From: Arthrobacter oryzae | GTDB taxonomy: Bacteria; Actinomycetota; Actinomycetes; Actinomycetales; Micrococcaceae | DNA length: 64,000 nt | Assembly: GCF_030812315.1 (NCBI RefSeq) | Contig: NZ_JAUSSM010000007.1 | Coordinates: forward strand, 243,124-307,123 | Direction: 5' to 3' | Shown here: piece by piece, positions 32,088-39,970 of the stretch | Numbering within the stretch: the first letter of the stretch is position 1 | Layout of the letters: each line of letters opens with the position of its first letter | Notes under the pieces: generated by a model | The model's input: the letters and a program-made list of their open reading frames with translations, nothing else | The model's database searches: none | Told to the model about the DNA's origin: nothing | Made by a program: the position numbers and the translations under genes

Positions 32088-33115
32088 GTGACCACAGAAT
32101 GTCTTCCCCGATCCACCGCGCCGGCCAAGGTTCCTTCTCCCGCCAGAATGGGTGTCCGTGCGGCAGTTGTGGTGCAGGTGCTGATGTCCGTCGCATTCCT
32201 GGCGGCGTCCAGTGCGCCCACGCCGCTCTACGCCATCTACCAGGAGCAGCTGCATCTGACTCAGTTCACCGTGACGGTTGTTTTCGCCGCGTATGCGCTG
32301 GCTCTTCTGGCCGCGCTCCTGATCATCGGATCGCTGTCCGACCATCGGGGCCGGCGTGCCGTCATTCTTGGCGCCCTGGCTCTTGAAACGGCAGCCATGA
32401 TCGTCTTCGCCCACTCCGGCAACGCCGCAGAACTTATCTCAGCCCGCATCCTGCAAGGCGTCGCCACGGGGGCGGCGACGGCGGCTTTGGGGGCAGCGCT
32501 CGCGGATCTTGCCCCGCGGCGTGCCCCTCTGGTGAACAGCGTTGCACCGATCATCGGCATGGTCGCGGGTGCGCTCGGCTCCGCAGCCCTGGCAGCTTCG
32601 GCCCCCGCCCCAGCCATGGAAGTTTTCGTGATTCTGATTGCGGTGTTCGCCCTGCTGCTGGTAGCCGCGCTCTTTCTGCCGGAGTCGGCGGCACGGCGTC
32701 CGGGTGCCCTGAAGTCCCTACGGATCAGCGTGTTCGTCCCGCCCGCTGCCCGCAAGGCACTCCTGGTCGCGTCCCCGGTGCTCATCGCCGTGTGGGCCAT
32801 CGGTGTTTTTATGTTGTCCCTCGGCCCAAGCCTCGCGCGGGTACAGACCGGCTCCGTCTCACCCATGGTGGGAGGCTGGCTGGTGTTCGCGCTGACCTCC
32901 AGCGGAGCCGTAGCCGTCTTCACATTTGGCCGCCGACCGGCCGCGCGGGTCCTGGTGGGTGGCGCGGCTGCCCTCCTTTCCGGCGTCGCGGTCACCCTTG
33001 GCGCCGTGGTCGCCCGCGAGCCGATCCTCTTGTTCCTCGGCGTCGTTGTGGCGGGGGTCGGCTTCGGAACAAGGTTCCAAGGCGCCATGCGGACGGTAAT
33101 GCCCTCGCCAAGGCG
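32088..33115 (+). pseudogene. MFS multidrug-type permease, 3'-truncated
   Basis: About 340 residues of a DHA-type major facilitator, starting at GTG 32088 (GAGAGG 9 bp upstream). Ten or so TM segments are visible, for example VLMSVAFLAASSAPTPLYAI, then ALLIIGSLSDHRGRRAVILG (A-motif), ISARILQGVATGAATAALGA and LFLGVVVAGVGFGTRFQGAM. After FQGAMRTVMPS homology stops, where intact relatives continue for another 70-100 residues. The frame then runs through unrelated DNA to 33311; residues encoded at about 33128-33238 in another frame (GWHPGGGYTADDVRRHTERT) look like the tail of a different, unidentified gene. Loss of the last helices makes it unlikely to work. Confidence 0.75.
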
Positions 33116-33270
33116 GAAGGATGAGCCGCATCGGGCGGGGCTGGCATCCGGGCGGCGGCTACACCGCGGACGACGTCCGGCGCCACACGGAACGGACGGG
33201 TCTCGGTGCCCCGCTTTTTCACGTGGCCAGTGCCGTCTGAGTCAAAGGGCTAAGCGGAGGACCAGCGGGA

Positions 33271-33302
33271 CGGACGACGGCGTGAGGTTCCGCCGACGGC
33301 CG
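33271..33302. terminator. GC palindrome, copy 11 (degenerate)
   Basis: CGGACGACGGCG followed by a TTCCGCCGACGGCCG arm with several mismatches. It lies 24 bp past the minus-strand VOC-TPR gene stop, so it is a decayed member that could still terminate. Confidence 0.5.
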
Positions 33303-33325
33303 CCTTTGTGAAAACGCCGGGTCCG

Positions 33326-34039
33326 TCATGCGCCCCGCAGATCCTCGACGGCAGCAAGGGTTCCGGCCAGGCGCTCACGGTCGCCCGGGCTCAGCGGTAT
33401 CCCTTCCAGTTCCGCCAGTAAACTGGCCGCCTTGTCCGGATCCCGCAGCGTCAGTGCGAGTTCGGCGCGGTAGGCAAGCGCCTCGACCCGCTCCACAGCG
33501 CTCGCGTCGGCAAACCGCGCCAATGCGCCGTCGAGGATCTTGGCTGCCTGGGCTGTGTCGGGGTGGCTGTCGGAGAGGACCACTGCGTTGTCCAACGCCT
33601 GGGCCAGCTTGCCCGCCTGGGCCAGCTTGCCCGCCTTGGCCGGCGGTTCCGCCGGGGCTGCGGCAGGGAAGATGCGGATCCAGTTCCCGCCCGGGTCAAT
33701 CACCGTGAATCCCGCGAGGCCCTCGGCGTTCTTGCGGGGCCGGGGGCGGGTCATGCGCGGGATTCCTGCCAGCGGAACCTTGCCGTACTGTGCCCGGAGG
33801 CCGTCAACGCAGGCGCTGTGCAGTTCGCCCGTGTCCGGGACCTGGATGATGCAGCTGCCGTACGAATCGGCGGGGTCGAAGCCGGGCATCCCGAAGAAAT
33901 GCAGCTCGATGTCGCCCCGGCACATTGCCAGATAGGGGTTGGGCTTGGCCTGCCGGTACGTGCGCTCGAAGCCCAGCGCCGTGTAGAACGTCAGGATGTC
34001 GTCGATGGAGGCACAGGGCAGCAACGGAATGACTGTCAT
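33326..34039 (-). CDS. VOC protein with C-terminal helical-repeat extension
   Basis: 237-residue two-part protein. Residues 1-130 are a bleomycin-resistance-like VOC domain (VIPLLPCASIDDILTFYTAL, LAMCRGDIELHFFGMPGFDP, LAGFTVIDPGGNWIRIFPAA). After an Ala/Pro linker containing a duplicated KAGKLAQAGKLAQ, residues about 145-237 form TPR-like helices (DSHPDTAQAAKILDGALARF, ALAYRAELALTLRDPDKAAS, LLAELEGIPLSPGDRERLAG). The combination is seen in some actinobacterial proteins; role unknown, possibly drug binding. A GCGAGGAATCGTC Shine-Dalgarno precedes the ATG. Confidence 0.78.
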   Translation of the reverse strand: MTVIPLLPCASIDDILTFYTALGFERTYRQAKPNPYLAMCRGDIELHFFGMPGFDPADSYGSCIIQVPDTGELHSACVDGLRAQYGKVPLAGIPRMTRPRPRKNAEGLAGFTVIDPGGNWIRIFPAAAPAEPPAKAGKLAQAGKLAQALDNAVVLSDSHPDTAQAAKILDGALARFADASAVERVEALAYRAELALTLRDPDKAASLLAELEGIPLSPGDRERLAGTLAAVEDLRGA

Positions 34040-34108
34040 GACGATTCCTCGCGGGTCATGAGATCAGGCTACGCCGGGTCCTTGGTGGGGAACGCGCCCA
34101 AAGCAAGC

Positions 34109-34138
34109 GGACGACGGCGGGAGGGCCCGCCGTCGTCC
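34109..34138. terminator. GC palindrome, copy 12
   Basis: 13-bp arms (GGACGACGGCGGG) with a 4-nt AGGG centre and flank AAAGCAAGC. It lies past the minus-strand nitrilase-remnant stop. Confidence 0.7.
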
Positions 34139-34161
34139 ACCCGCCGTTGCCGGTGGTGCTA

Positions 34162-34509
34162 TTAGCTCCATTCGGGCGGCTGGAAGCTCGCTCCACCGAA
34201 CATGGGGTAGGCGAGGATGCCGCGCTGGTCCTTAAGCTGGGACCAGGGCTTGTTGATTCCGAACGTCCCGTAGCGCCGGGCCTGCGTCACCCGGTCCAGG
34301 TCCAGGACGCCGTAAAGGATTTCTTCTCCGCCCCGGGCCTGCTGCATGATGGTGCCTTCCGGGTCCACGATGACGCTTTCGCCGACCCCTGACGGGTCCC
34401 CGCCGTTGACGTTCACCACGAAGACCTGGTTGACGAAGGCATTCGCCCGGGACATGACCACTTCCATTTCCCGGTCCCGCGTGGTGGTGAGGGTGGGCTG
34501 GATGATCAC
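34162..34509 (-). pseudogene. Carbon-nitrogen hydrolase (nitrilase superfamily), C-terminal fragment
   Basis: The last 115 residues of a nitrilase-superfamily amidohydrolase: QPTLTTTRDREMEVVMSRAN, AFVNQVFVVNVNGGDPSGVG, ESVIVDPEGTIMQQARGGEE (the G-x-S-x-I/V-x-x-P-x-G motif) and LDLDRVTQARRYGTFGINKP, a normal C-terminus. The N-terminal half with the catalytic Glu, Lys and Cys is missing; the sequence begins at the head of a TetR remnant on the other strand. A translated fragment would be inactive. Confidence 0.85.
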
Positions 34510-34511
34510 AG

Positions 34512-34726
34512 GGCATCATCGCGGAAGGAATTGCCGCCGGCGAATTTCATCCGGTCCTCGAGCCGGCGGACATTGCCCGCATCATCGTCGCCCAGGAGGA
34601 TGGGCTCGTCATGGACGTGCTGTCCGGGGTGGCCAGCAGCCACTACGTTTCGAACTCAACGCACGCCTCGCGGCGGTCCTCCTCGCGGTGGATCCCGCAA
34701 CGCTGCTGGAGCCCGCCCGAACGTAA
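34512..34726 (+). pseudogene. TetR family regulator, C-terminal fragment with frameshift
   Basis: The plus strand begins at 34512 with GIIAEGIAAGEFHPVLEPAD, then IARIIVAQEDGLVMDVLSGV, the usual end of a TetR_C domain. Near 34650 the frame shifts and goes on as ELNARLAAVLLAVDPATLLE to a stop at 34724-34726. The N-terminal roughly 120-130 residues with the HTH are gone. Its 5' break touches the 5' break of the nitrilase remnant, so the pair looks like the scar of one deletion across a divergent regulator/target pair. Confidence 0.75.
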
Positions 34727-34871
34727 GGGAACGACTGGGCCAGTGCCCGTGGCGGGGAAGTCGGGACGGCGCCATTTGACTTGCCTCACCTCGGTGGGAT
34801 TTGTAGCCTAGACCCCGCTTCCGCGCCCGTAATGGTCGCGCGGGAGTCCGCCTGCTCAACCGAGGATGCTG

Positions 34872-35264
34872 ATGAACACGAAAGTCGCCACCACTGTACG
34901 AAACTATTGGTTGGCATTGGCTGCCATATTCGGGCTGACCCTGAGCGTTGTGGCAATGGCCGACTGGCCGTGGCCGTTGATTATGGGAGCCGCCTTCATC
35001 CTTTTCGGCGTCCTGCACGGCCTTCGATACCGTCAGGTAGGCCGAAACGTCCAAGGCACGCTCGCCACTGCCAGCCCCGGGGTAGGCGTCGTGGGAGGCC
35101 TATTCGGAGCCGCCGCGATACTCATCCACGGCACTCCGGTTGCCATCTGGGCAGGGCCACTCCTGGGCCTGGCCACATTCCTCGGCGTGTACCTGTACCT
35201 TCACCGTTTCGGACGGTTTTACGGGCATCCCTCAGAAGCAGCCAACGGAATGGGCCGCAGTTAG
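34872..35264 (+). CDS. Small membrane protein, hypothetical
   Basis: 130-residue protein with four hydrophobic segments: NYWLALAAIFGLTLSVVAMA, WPLIMGAAFILFGVLHGL, GVGVVGGLFGAAAILIHGTP and AGPLLGLATFLGVYLYLH, linked by a basic loop (RYRQVGRNVQG). Unknown family. ATG at 34872 has GAGG 6 bp upstream and is preferred over ATG 34866. The spacer at 34776-34815 offers TTGACT and TAGCCT boxes that could be its promoter. It overlaps the convergent gene by 4 bp at the stop codons. Confidence 0.65.
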   Translation: MNTKVATTVRNYWLALAAIFGLTLSVVAMADWPWPLIMGAAFILFGVLHGLRYRQVGRNVQGTLATASPGVGVVGGLFGAAAILIHGTPVAIWAGPLLGLATFLGVYLYLHRFGRFYGHPSEAANGMGRS

Positions 35265-35569
35265 CCCTGCAGCTGGGGCAGGCACATGCAACGGATTTCG
35301 AAGAACGGAAGTCCCGGCGGCTCCTCGCCGTGCCCCGTTGAGACAAGATAGTCATCCTCGAGGAGATAGACGGGCAGCTGCGGTGACAGATAGCTGTTGT
35401 ACCGGGACGGGTACACCCACTGGCCGTTGATGTCGAAGGCCGGCAGGGCGTAGGGTTCCCGCCGGTTGTGGACGGTGGGATAGAGGCCGTCCCCGATCCA
35501 CAGATGGCTGGCCAGGCCGTACAGGTGGTCATGGTTTCGGGTGGTGGGAAAAAGAAGGGCCTGCTGCAC
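35261..35569 (-). CDS. Hypothetical protein downstream of the siderophore-type genes
   Basis: 102-residue soluble protein starting at GTG with GAAAGG 8 bp upstream. It is rich in aromatic residues and has no membrane segment: LLFPTTRNHDHLYGLASHLW, GDGLYPTVHNRREPYALPAF, VYPSRYNSYLSPQLPVYLLE. No family is recognised. It lies 45 bp downstream of the IucB-like acetyltransferase on the same strand, so it may be the third gene of the iron-box operon. The stop overlaps the convergent membrane-protein gene. Confidence 0.55.
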   Translation of the reverse strand: MQQALLFPTTRNHDHLYGLASHLWIGDGLYPTVHNRREPYALPAFDINGQWVYPSRYNSYLSPQLPVYLLEDDYLVSTGHGEEPPGLPFFEIRCMCLPQLQG

Positions 35570-35614
35570 GGATTACACCTTTCCTCTATGACTGTTGCGG
35601 CTTTCCGGAGGCCG

Positions 35615-36208
35615 CTACGACTCCTGTGATTCGAACTTTGCCCTGGTCAGGAACACCAGCTGCGCTTCCTTCTCCGCGAGCTGCACTTTGGATCCCGGTT
35701 CGAAGCCGCAGCCCTGGAACCGCCGGATGGCCTTGCCGTTCCGGGCATCCGGTTCCGCCACCACCCGATCCTTGGCGGGATCCGAAAGTAGGAAACGGAC
35801 CAGTCCGGCGACGAGGACCGGTGTGAAGTTCCGTACCGGGCTGGTGGCAGGGGCCAGCAGGAGGTGCATGCCGGTATCTCCGGGGCGGGCCTCGTACGCG
35901 TCAGCCACGGGATCCTCGAGCGGCTCATAGGTCTGGAAGATTCCCGCCGGGCTGCCCGCCACGGACATCAGGTACGCGTGGTGCGTGTCCAGCCCATCCA
36001 GGAACTGGTAGATATCCCGGACTTCGTCACGGCTCAGCTCACGCATGCCCCAGAACCGGGCCCGTTCCTCCCGTACCCAGCTGTAGATCAGGTCAGCGTC
36101 AGCCTCCGGAAGGACCCGGACAAGCCGGAGCCGGCCCAGCGCGGGCAGGTCCTCCTCGTAGACGGACTCCCGGGCAGAGAGCGGCAGGGCAGTGTCAGCG
36201 CGGGTCAT
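35615..36208 (-). CDS. GNAT acetyltransferase, IucB/MbtK-like (siderophore type)
   Basis: 197-residue GNAT-fold acyltransferase of the Acetyltransf_8 type used in hydroxamate-siderophore assembly (acylation of N-hydroxylysine or related amines). Diagnostic blocks are LRLVRVLPEADADLIYSWVREERARFWGM (the W-x-x-x-x-R-x-x-F/Y-W-x-M motif), LMSVAGSPAGIFQTYEPLED, GDTGMHLLLAP, and the terminal VVAEPDARNGKAIRRFQGCGF (E-P-D-x-R-N-x-x-A/K), all typical of this subfamily. It overlaps the penicillin-acylase-like gene by 14 bp. Together with the iron box upstream this supports iron-regulated siderophore chemistry. Confidence 0.85.
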   Translation of the reverse strand: MTRADTALPLSARESVYEEDLPALGRLRLVRVLPEADADLIYSWVREERARFWGMRELSRDEVRDIYQFLDGLDTHHAYLMSVAGSPAGIFQTYEPLEDPVADAYEARPGDTGMHLLLAPATSPVRNFTPVLVAGLVRFLLSDPAKDRVVAEPDARNGKAIRRFQGCGFEPGSKVQLAEKEAQLVFLTRAKFESQES

Positions 36209-38318
36209 GGTTCTCCTTGGTGAGCTGCTCCCAGTCAGTGATGACGGGAATGAGGTCGCCGGCCGCCCAGACGGGCAGCTGGCTGGCGAAGTGCGGATTT
36301 TCGGGGAGGCCCGAGGCGCCGAAAGGCACTACCCAGCGGCTGTTGGCGCGGTTTTCGAGGTCCCACACGTAGCGGGCCACGGGTCCCCGGAAAGACCTGT
36401 CGGTGAGGCCGGGCAGGCTTTCGGTGGAAAGCACGCACGCGGTGTCACCTGACAGCTGGGTAAGCGGGACGGCGGGCACCGAAGCGGCCCCGCCCGTGCC
36501 GTGGTCGGCCAGGGCGTGCAGCGGCAGCACGGTATGGCTGGCACCCCAGGTTCCTGACGGAGCCGCGGCGGCCGTTTCTTCCAATGCGCGGCTGGCTGAC
36601 TCCATGACGTCGATGCCGTAGGACGGACCCTTCGCGAGGATTGTCTCGAGGGCAAATCCCACGCGTGCCACCGGATTCAGCCACGGCGCGAACAGGGGAG
36701 CGTAGCTGTGGGCGGCACCCGGCCGGTTCAACGCCGGCGAACCCGCCAAGGCGAGGACCAGGGCCGAGCGCCAGGCTGCAAAGGCGGCAGCGTCGCCGCT
36801 CTCGGCGTGCATGTGCCCGTCCCATTCCAGCAGCCGTGCGCGGAACGCCAGCGCGGTTTCGGACAACGTGGCGGTCCCGGACAGCGGGTCGGTTTCGGGC
36901 CGGGATGTGAGCCCTTGCAGGAGTGCACGGAAGACGGGCCACGAACCGAGGAGGCTGTCCATGTGGATGCGCTCCATGTAGGCAGTGTCCAGCCCTGTGC
37001 CGCCTTCCTCCAGCAACTGCCGGATCCGCCGGGCGCGGTGGGCCGGCGCAAACTCCAGGCCGAGCCGGTCCCCGCCGCCTGAATCACGGTCATTGGCATT
37101 CACGGCCAGCGCGGACACCGGAGTGCGGGGCAGATCCTCCCAGCCGCCGGTCCACTGGTGTTCCGTCGACCACGCCGGGACCGGGCGGACCCGGTTCTCC
37201 CTGCTCCGGACCGGGACTTTCCCGGCGATGAGCTGGCGCGTGCCGCCGTCGGAATCGGCCACCAGCACGCAGTTGACCGGTTCCACCCAGGCTTCCAGCG
37301 CCGTCTCCACATCAGCCGCGGAACGGCTCCGCAGGAGCGGCAGCAGCGCCTCAAAGCCCAGTGTTCCCGCAACGCGGGCCGGCGTGCGGAGGCTGAGGGC
37401 GCCGCCGTCGACCCCTCCGGAGATCACCGGACCGCGTTCCGTTTCAATGACTTCAACGGTCTCCGCAGCCGAACCGCGGACCAGGATCGTTTCCTCGTGC
37501 TGCGCCAGGACCGGGCGCGCGCCGTCCGGTCCGAGCGCCAGCACCACGTGTCCCTCGCGCCGCAGCTGCTCGCTGTAGAGGTCCTGGTAGTCCGCCATCG
37601 CGTTGGTGACCGCCCAGGCCACAGTCCCGGTGTGGCCGAAGTGGGGGATTCCGGGAACGCCGGGAAAAGCGAGGCCGACGACGTCGAACTCCGGGCAGGC
37701 CAGCCGCACCTGCTGGTAGACACCGGGGAGTTCCATCAGACGATGCGGGTCCCCGGCAATGAGCGGGTACCCCGACTGCGTCATGCTGCCTGCCGCTGCC
37801 CAGGCGTTGCTGCCGGCCCACACGGGAGCTTCAATGCTGAACAGATCCACTGCCCCCGCACCGAGGGTTTGGGTCACGTGGGCGCGCCATAGTTTGTTGG
37901 GAAAAGTGCCGAAGAGAATGTGGTGGACCAGGAAAACGCCCAGGGGCGTCCAGGGCTCCCAGGGCGCAGGCGCAGTGTCCGTGTCCCGGAATTCAGGAGC
38001 GTCACGGACGCCGGAGCCAAGGGCATGGTTTACGCCGTCGACATAGGCCGAGCACCAGCCCCGCGTGGCAGCATCCAGGCTCGTGAAACAGCGGCGCGCG
38101 GTATCGTCGAGCCGGGACCGCCGGGCAAAGCGGTCCCATTCGAGCCCGTCAGCTCCCAACTGCTCTGCTGTCCTGCCTTCCGAGCGCCACCGTTCCATTT
38201 CGATCTGCCAGGAACGGTCCGTGGCCGCGTTGAAGCCCTGCAGGAAGGCCAGTTCCTCCGCGTTGTCGGCTCGCAGGTGCGGGATCCCCCACTCGTCGCG
38301 GAACGTCTCAGCGGACAT
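36195..38318 (-). CDS. Penicillin acylase family protein, iron-regulated
   Basis: 707-residue Ntn-type hydrolase of the penicillin amidase (S45) family. N-terminal part resembles the alpha chain (FRDEWGIPHLRADNAEELAFLQGFNAATDR). The self-cleavage and catalytic Ser is in VWAGSNAWAAAGSMTQSGYP (G-S-N-x-W, Ser 170), followed by LIAGDPHRLMELPGVYQQVR and GIPHFGHTGTVAWAVTNAMAD, both conserved beta-chain blocks. No signal peptide is visible, whereas classical penicillin acylases are exported; a cytoplasmic role is likely. The actinobacterial relatives in desferrioxamine-type clusters handle aryl-acyl groups on siderophores. GGAGG lies 8 bp before the ATG, and an iron box lies 57 bp upstream. Confidence 0.88.
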   Translation of the reverse strand: MSAETFRDEWGIPHLRADNAEELAFLQGFNAATDRSWQIEMERWRSEGRTAEQLGADGLEWDRFARRSRLDDTARRCFTSLDAATRGWCSAYVDGVNHALGSGVRDAPEFRDTDTAPAPWEPWTPLGVFLVHHILFGTFPNKLWRAHVTQTLGAGAVDLFSIEAPVWAGSNAWAAAGSMTQSGYPLIAGDPHRLMELPGVYQQVRLACPEFDVVGLAFPGVPGIPHFGHTGTVAWAVTNAMADYQDLYSEQLRREGHVVLALGPDGARPVLAQHEETILVRGSAAETVEVIETERGPVISGGVDGGALSLRTPARVAGTLGFEALLPLLRSRSAADVETALEAWVEPVNCVLVADSDGGTRQLIAGKVPVRSRENRVRPVPAWSTEHQWTGGWEDLPRTPVSALAVNANDRDSGGGDRLGLEFAPAHRARRIRQLLEEGGTGLDTAYMERIHMDSLLGSWPVFRALLQGLTSRPETDPLSGTATLSETALAFRARLLEWDGHMHAESGDAAAFAAWRSALVLALAGSPALNRPGAAHSYAPLFAPWLNPVARVGFALETILAKGPSYGIDVMESASRALEETAAAAPSGTWGASHTVLPLHALADHGTGGAASVPAVPLTQLSGDTACVLSTESLPGLTDRSFRGPVARYVWDLENRANSRWVVPFGASGLPENPHFASQLPVWAAGDLIPVITDWEQLTKENHDPR

Positions 38319-38374
38319 CGGCGGGGACCTCCGGCCGGTGGCGTCGTGGTGCAGCAGGCACGTGAGTCTCCCGG

Positions 38375-38413
38375 ATTCTTCTAGTTAGGTAAGGCTTAGC
38401 TAACTAGAAGAAT
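38375..38413. promoter_or_regulatory. Iron box (DtxR/IdeR/DmdR1 type) within a 39-bp inverted repeat
   Basis: The 19-bp core TTAGGTAAGGCTTAGCTAA (38385-38403) agrees at most positions with the TTAGGTTAGGCTAACCTAA consensus. It is embedded in a longer repeat with perfect 14-bp arms (ATTCTTCTAGTTAG and its complement) around 11 bp. It is 57 bp upstream of the acylase start, on the promoter side. Confidence 0.85.
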
Positions 38414-38463
38414 AGGGCGGGGATCGGCGTTGACAAAATGCGGCAGTCACAATGGGACAAGCA

Positions 38464-38487
38464 CGACGGCGGGACGTCCCGCCGTCG
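38464..38487. terminator. GC palindrome, copy 13
   Basis: 11-bp arms (CGACGGCGGGA) around CG, with an ACAAGCA flank, 20 bp past the minus-strand NUDIX stop. Confidence 0.75.
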
Positions 38488-38507
38488 GCCGCTGCCTCTG
38501 TGTCCAT

Positions 38508-38984
38508 TCAGGACAGGGTGTCCCCGAGGTGCTGAGTGAGGGCGTCCAGGATGGTCAGTTGGCCTTTCACCAGCTTGGTCCGAGCTTCCGGCTCAGTGAA
38601 CCACCGGGCGTCGTCGATCTCGGGAAAGTGCTGGATCACGCCGGACCCCTTCGGCCATTCCAGCGGGAAGGTGTTGCTCACAACCTGGCCGGGCCGGAAG
38701 TCCCACTCTGCGGTAAACGCCGTGATGATCTTGCCTGACGGCTGCCTGAACGCGCCAAGCCGGACGTAGTCAGCAGGCGGGGCGGGCGTGCCCATTTCCT
38801 CGGCGAACTCCCGCAGGGCGGCGGCTAGCGGATCCTCGTCCGCTGGGTACTCGCCCTTGGGGATGGACCATGCGTGGGCGTCCTTGCGGGCCCAGAACGG
38901 TCCGCCCATGTGGGCAATCCAGACCTCCAGCCCAGCTTCCGGGTTCCACCGGTACAAGAGTATTCCAGCGCTTCGAACGGTCAT
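38508..38984 (-). CDS. NUDIX hydrolase
   Basis: 158-residue NUDIX enzyme that cleaves nucleoside diphosphates linked to another group. The Nudix box is perfect: GEYPADEDPLAAALREFAEEMG (G-x5-E-x7-R-E-x-x-E-E-x-G) is at residues about 44-65, within the short PKGE entry (AWSIPKGEYP). It opens with VRSAGILLYRWNPEAGLEVW and HMGGPFWARKDAHAWS, which matches the MutT/DNA mismatch-repair-like NUDIX subgroup annotated as NTP pyrophosphohydrolase. ATG at 38984 is preceded by GGGAGGGAAC. Confidence 0.9.
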   Translation of the reverse strand: MTVRSAGILLYRWNPEAGLEVWIAHMGGPFWARKDAHAWSIPKGEYPADEDPLAAALREFAEEMGTPAPPADYVRLGAFRQPSGKIITAFTAEWDFRPGQVVSNTFPLEWPKGSGVIQHFPEIDDARWFTEPEARTKLVKGQLTILDALTQHLGDTLS

Positions 38985-39092
38985 GTTCCCTCCCCTCCCA
39001 AGGCTATACGGGCCGGCTGCCGCCATGGCGTCCGGTCTTCGACGGGGTCTCTCCGGCAGGCGCCCTTCCGGCGTCTCGGGTAGGGTGTGGGC

Positions 39093-39866
39093 ATGGTGCG
39101 TGGACTTGCCGACATGGGAGCAGAAGGCGTTTTGCTCGCCGGGGCAGGCCGTGCAATTTTGCTGCAGATCGCGAACCCGGCCGTGGGCCACGGCGTGGCC
39201 GAACACAGCAACTTCACCAGTCGTCCGCTGGAGCGGCTTCGCGGCACCCTGACCTACGTGTACGCCGTGGTGTACGGCACCGAGGGACAGGTGGCGGCCG
39301 TGCGCCGCAGCGTGAACCGCGCCCATGCTCCAGTCCGCCGCAAGCCCGATGACGCTTCCGCAGGGTACAGCGCCTTCGACGCCCAATCACAGCTGTGGGT
39401 GGTGGCAACCCTCTATGACACCGCCGTCACTGTGTACGAGAGAATTTACGGGGCGCTGGACGACGAAGCGGCGGACATCATGTACCAGGACTACGCGCGT
39501 ATCGGCACGGCCCTGCAGCTTCCGGCAGAGATGTGGCCGGCCGACCGTGCGGCCTTCCGCACCTACTGGGACGGCTGCCTGCAACGGCTGCAGGCCGACG
39601 AGGTCAGCGTCCGTGTGGCCCGCGAGCTGCTGTATCCGCCCGACCCGCAGCTTTGGCAGCGCCTGGTCATGCCGCTGGCCCGCTTTATCACCGTGGGCCT
39701 CCTGCCGGACCAGCTACGGCAGGGCTTCGGCCTGCCGTGGAGCGAACGTCATCGCCGCTGGTTCGACCGCACCATGCGGTGGTCCGCCGTCGTCTATCCG
39801 CGGCTGCCGCAGCGGGCCCGGCACTGGCCCAAGAACTACTGCCTCGCCCGGCTCGGCGCGGCCTAG
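39093..39866 (+). CDS. MpaB-like oxygenase family protein (DUF2236)
   Basis: 257-residue protein of the MpaB/latex-clearing-protein family of predicted heme-binding oxygenases. Visible are GVLLAGAGRAILLQIANPAVGHGVAEHSNF (start of the conserved core with Gln-x-x-x-P-x-V-x-x-G), GTLTYVYAVVYGTEGQVAAV, the His-containing VNRAHAPV motif, then LWVVATLYDTAVTVYERIYG, with the Q-x-W-V-x-A-T-L/W motif, and RFITVGLLPDQLRQGFGLPW. The Arg/His pair needed for heme is present in the NRAH and WVVATL regions. The substrate is unknown. ATG 39093 is preferred over GTG 39087 for Shine-Dalgarno spacing. Confidence 0.85.
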   Translation: MVRGLADMGAEGVLLAGAGRAILLQIANPAVGHGVAEHSNFTSRPLERLRGTLTYVYAVVYGTEGQVAAVRRSVNRAHAPVRRKPDDASAGYSAFDAQSQLWVVATLYDTAVTVYERIYGALDDEAADIMYQDYARIGTALQLPAEMWPADRAAFRTYWDGCLQRLQADEVSVRVARELLYPPDPQLWQRLVMPLARFITVGLLPDQLRQGFGLPWSERHRRWFDRTMRWSAVVYPRLPQRARHWPKNYCLARLGAA

Positions 39867-39884
39867 GACCTAGGACCTAGGACC
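39862..39884 (+). repeat. CCTAGGA 7-bp tandem repeat, three copies
   Basis: Three perfect CCTAGGA units plus CC, overlapping the MpaB-like gene stop codon. It is a small slippage-type repeat containing AvrII-like palindromes. Confidence 0.8.
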
Positions 39885-39970
39885 AAAGGCCAAGCACGCA
39901 GGCAGCAAACGGACCGGATGTCCGGCAGGAAAATCAACATTGCCACTCGTGGCGGGGGAACAGGGTACCA

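Noticed and set aside
32079..33311. MFS gene as a complete 410-residue protein
   Set aside because: Homology stops near residue 340 and the remaining residues are low-complexity basic sequence read through unrelated DNA and a palindrome.
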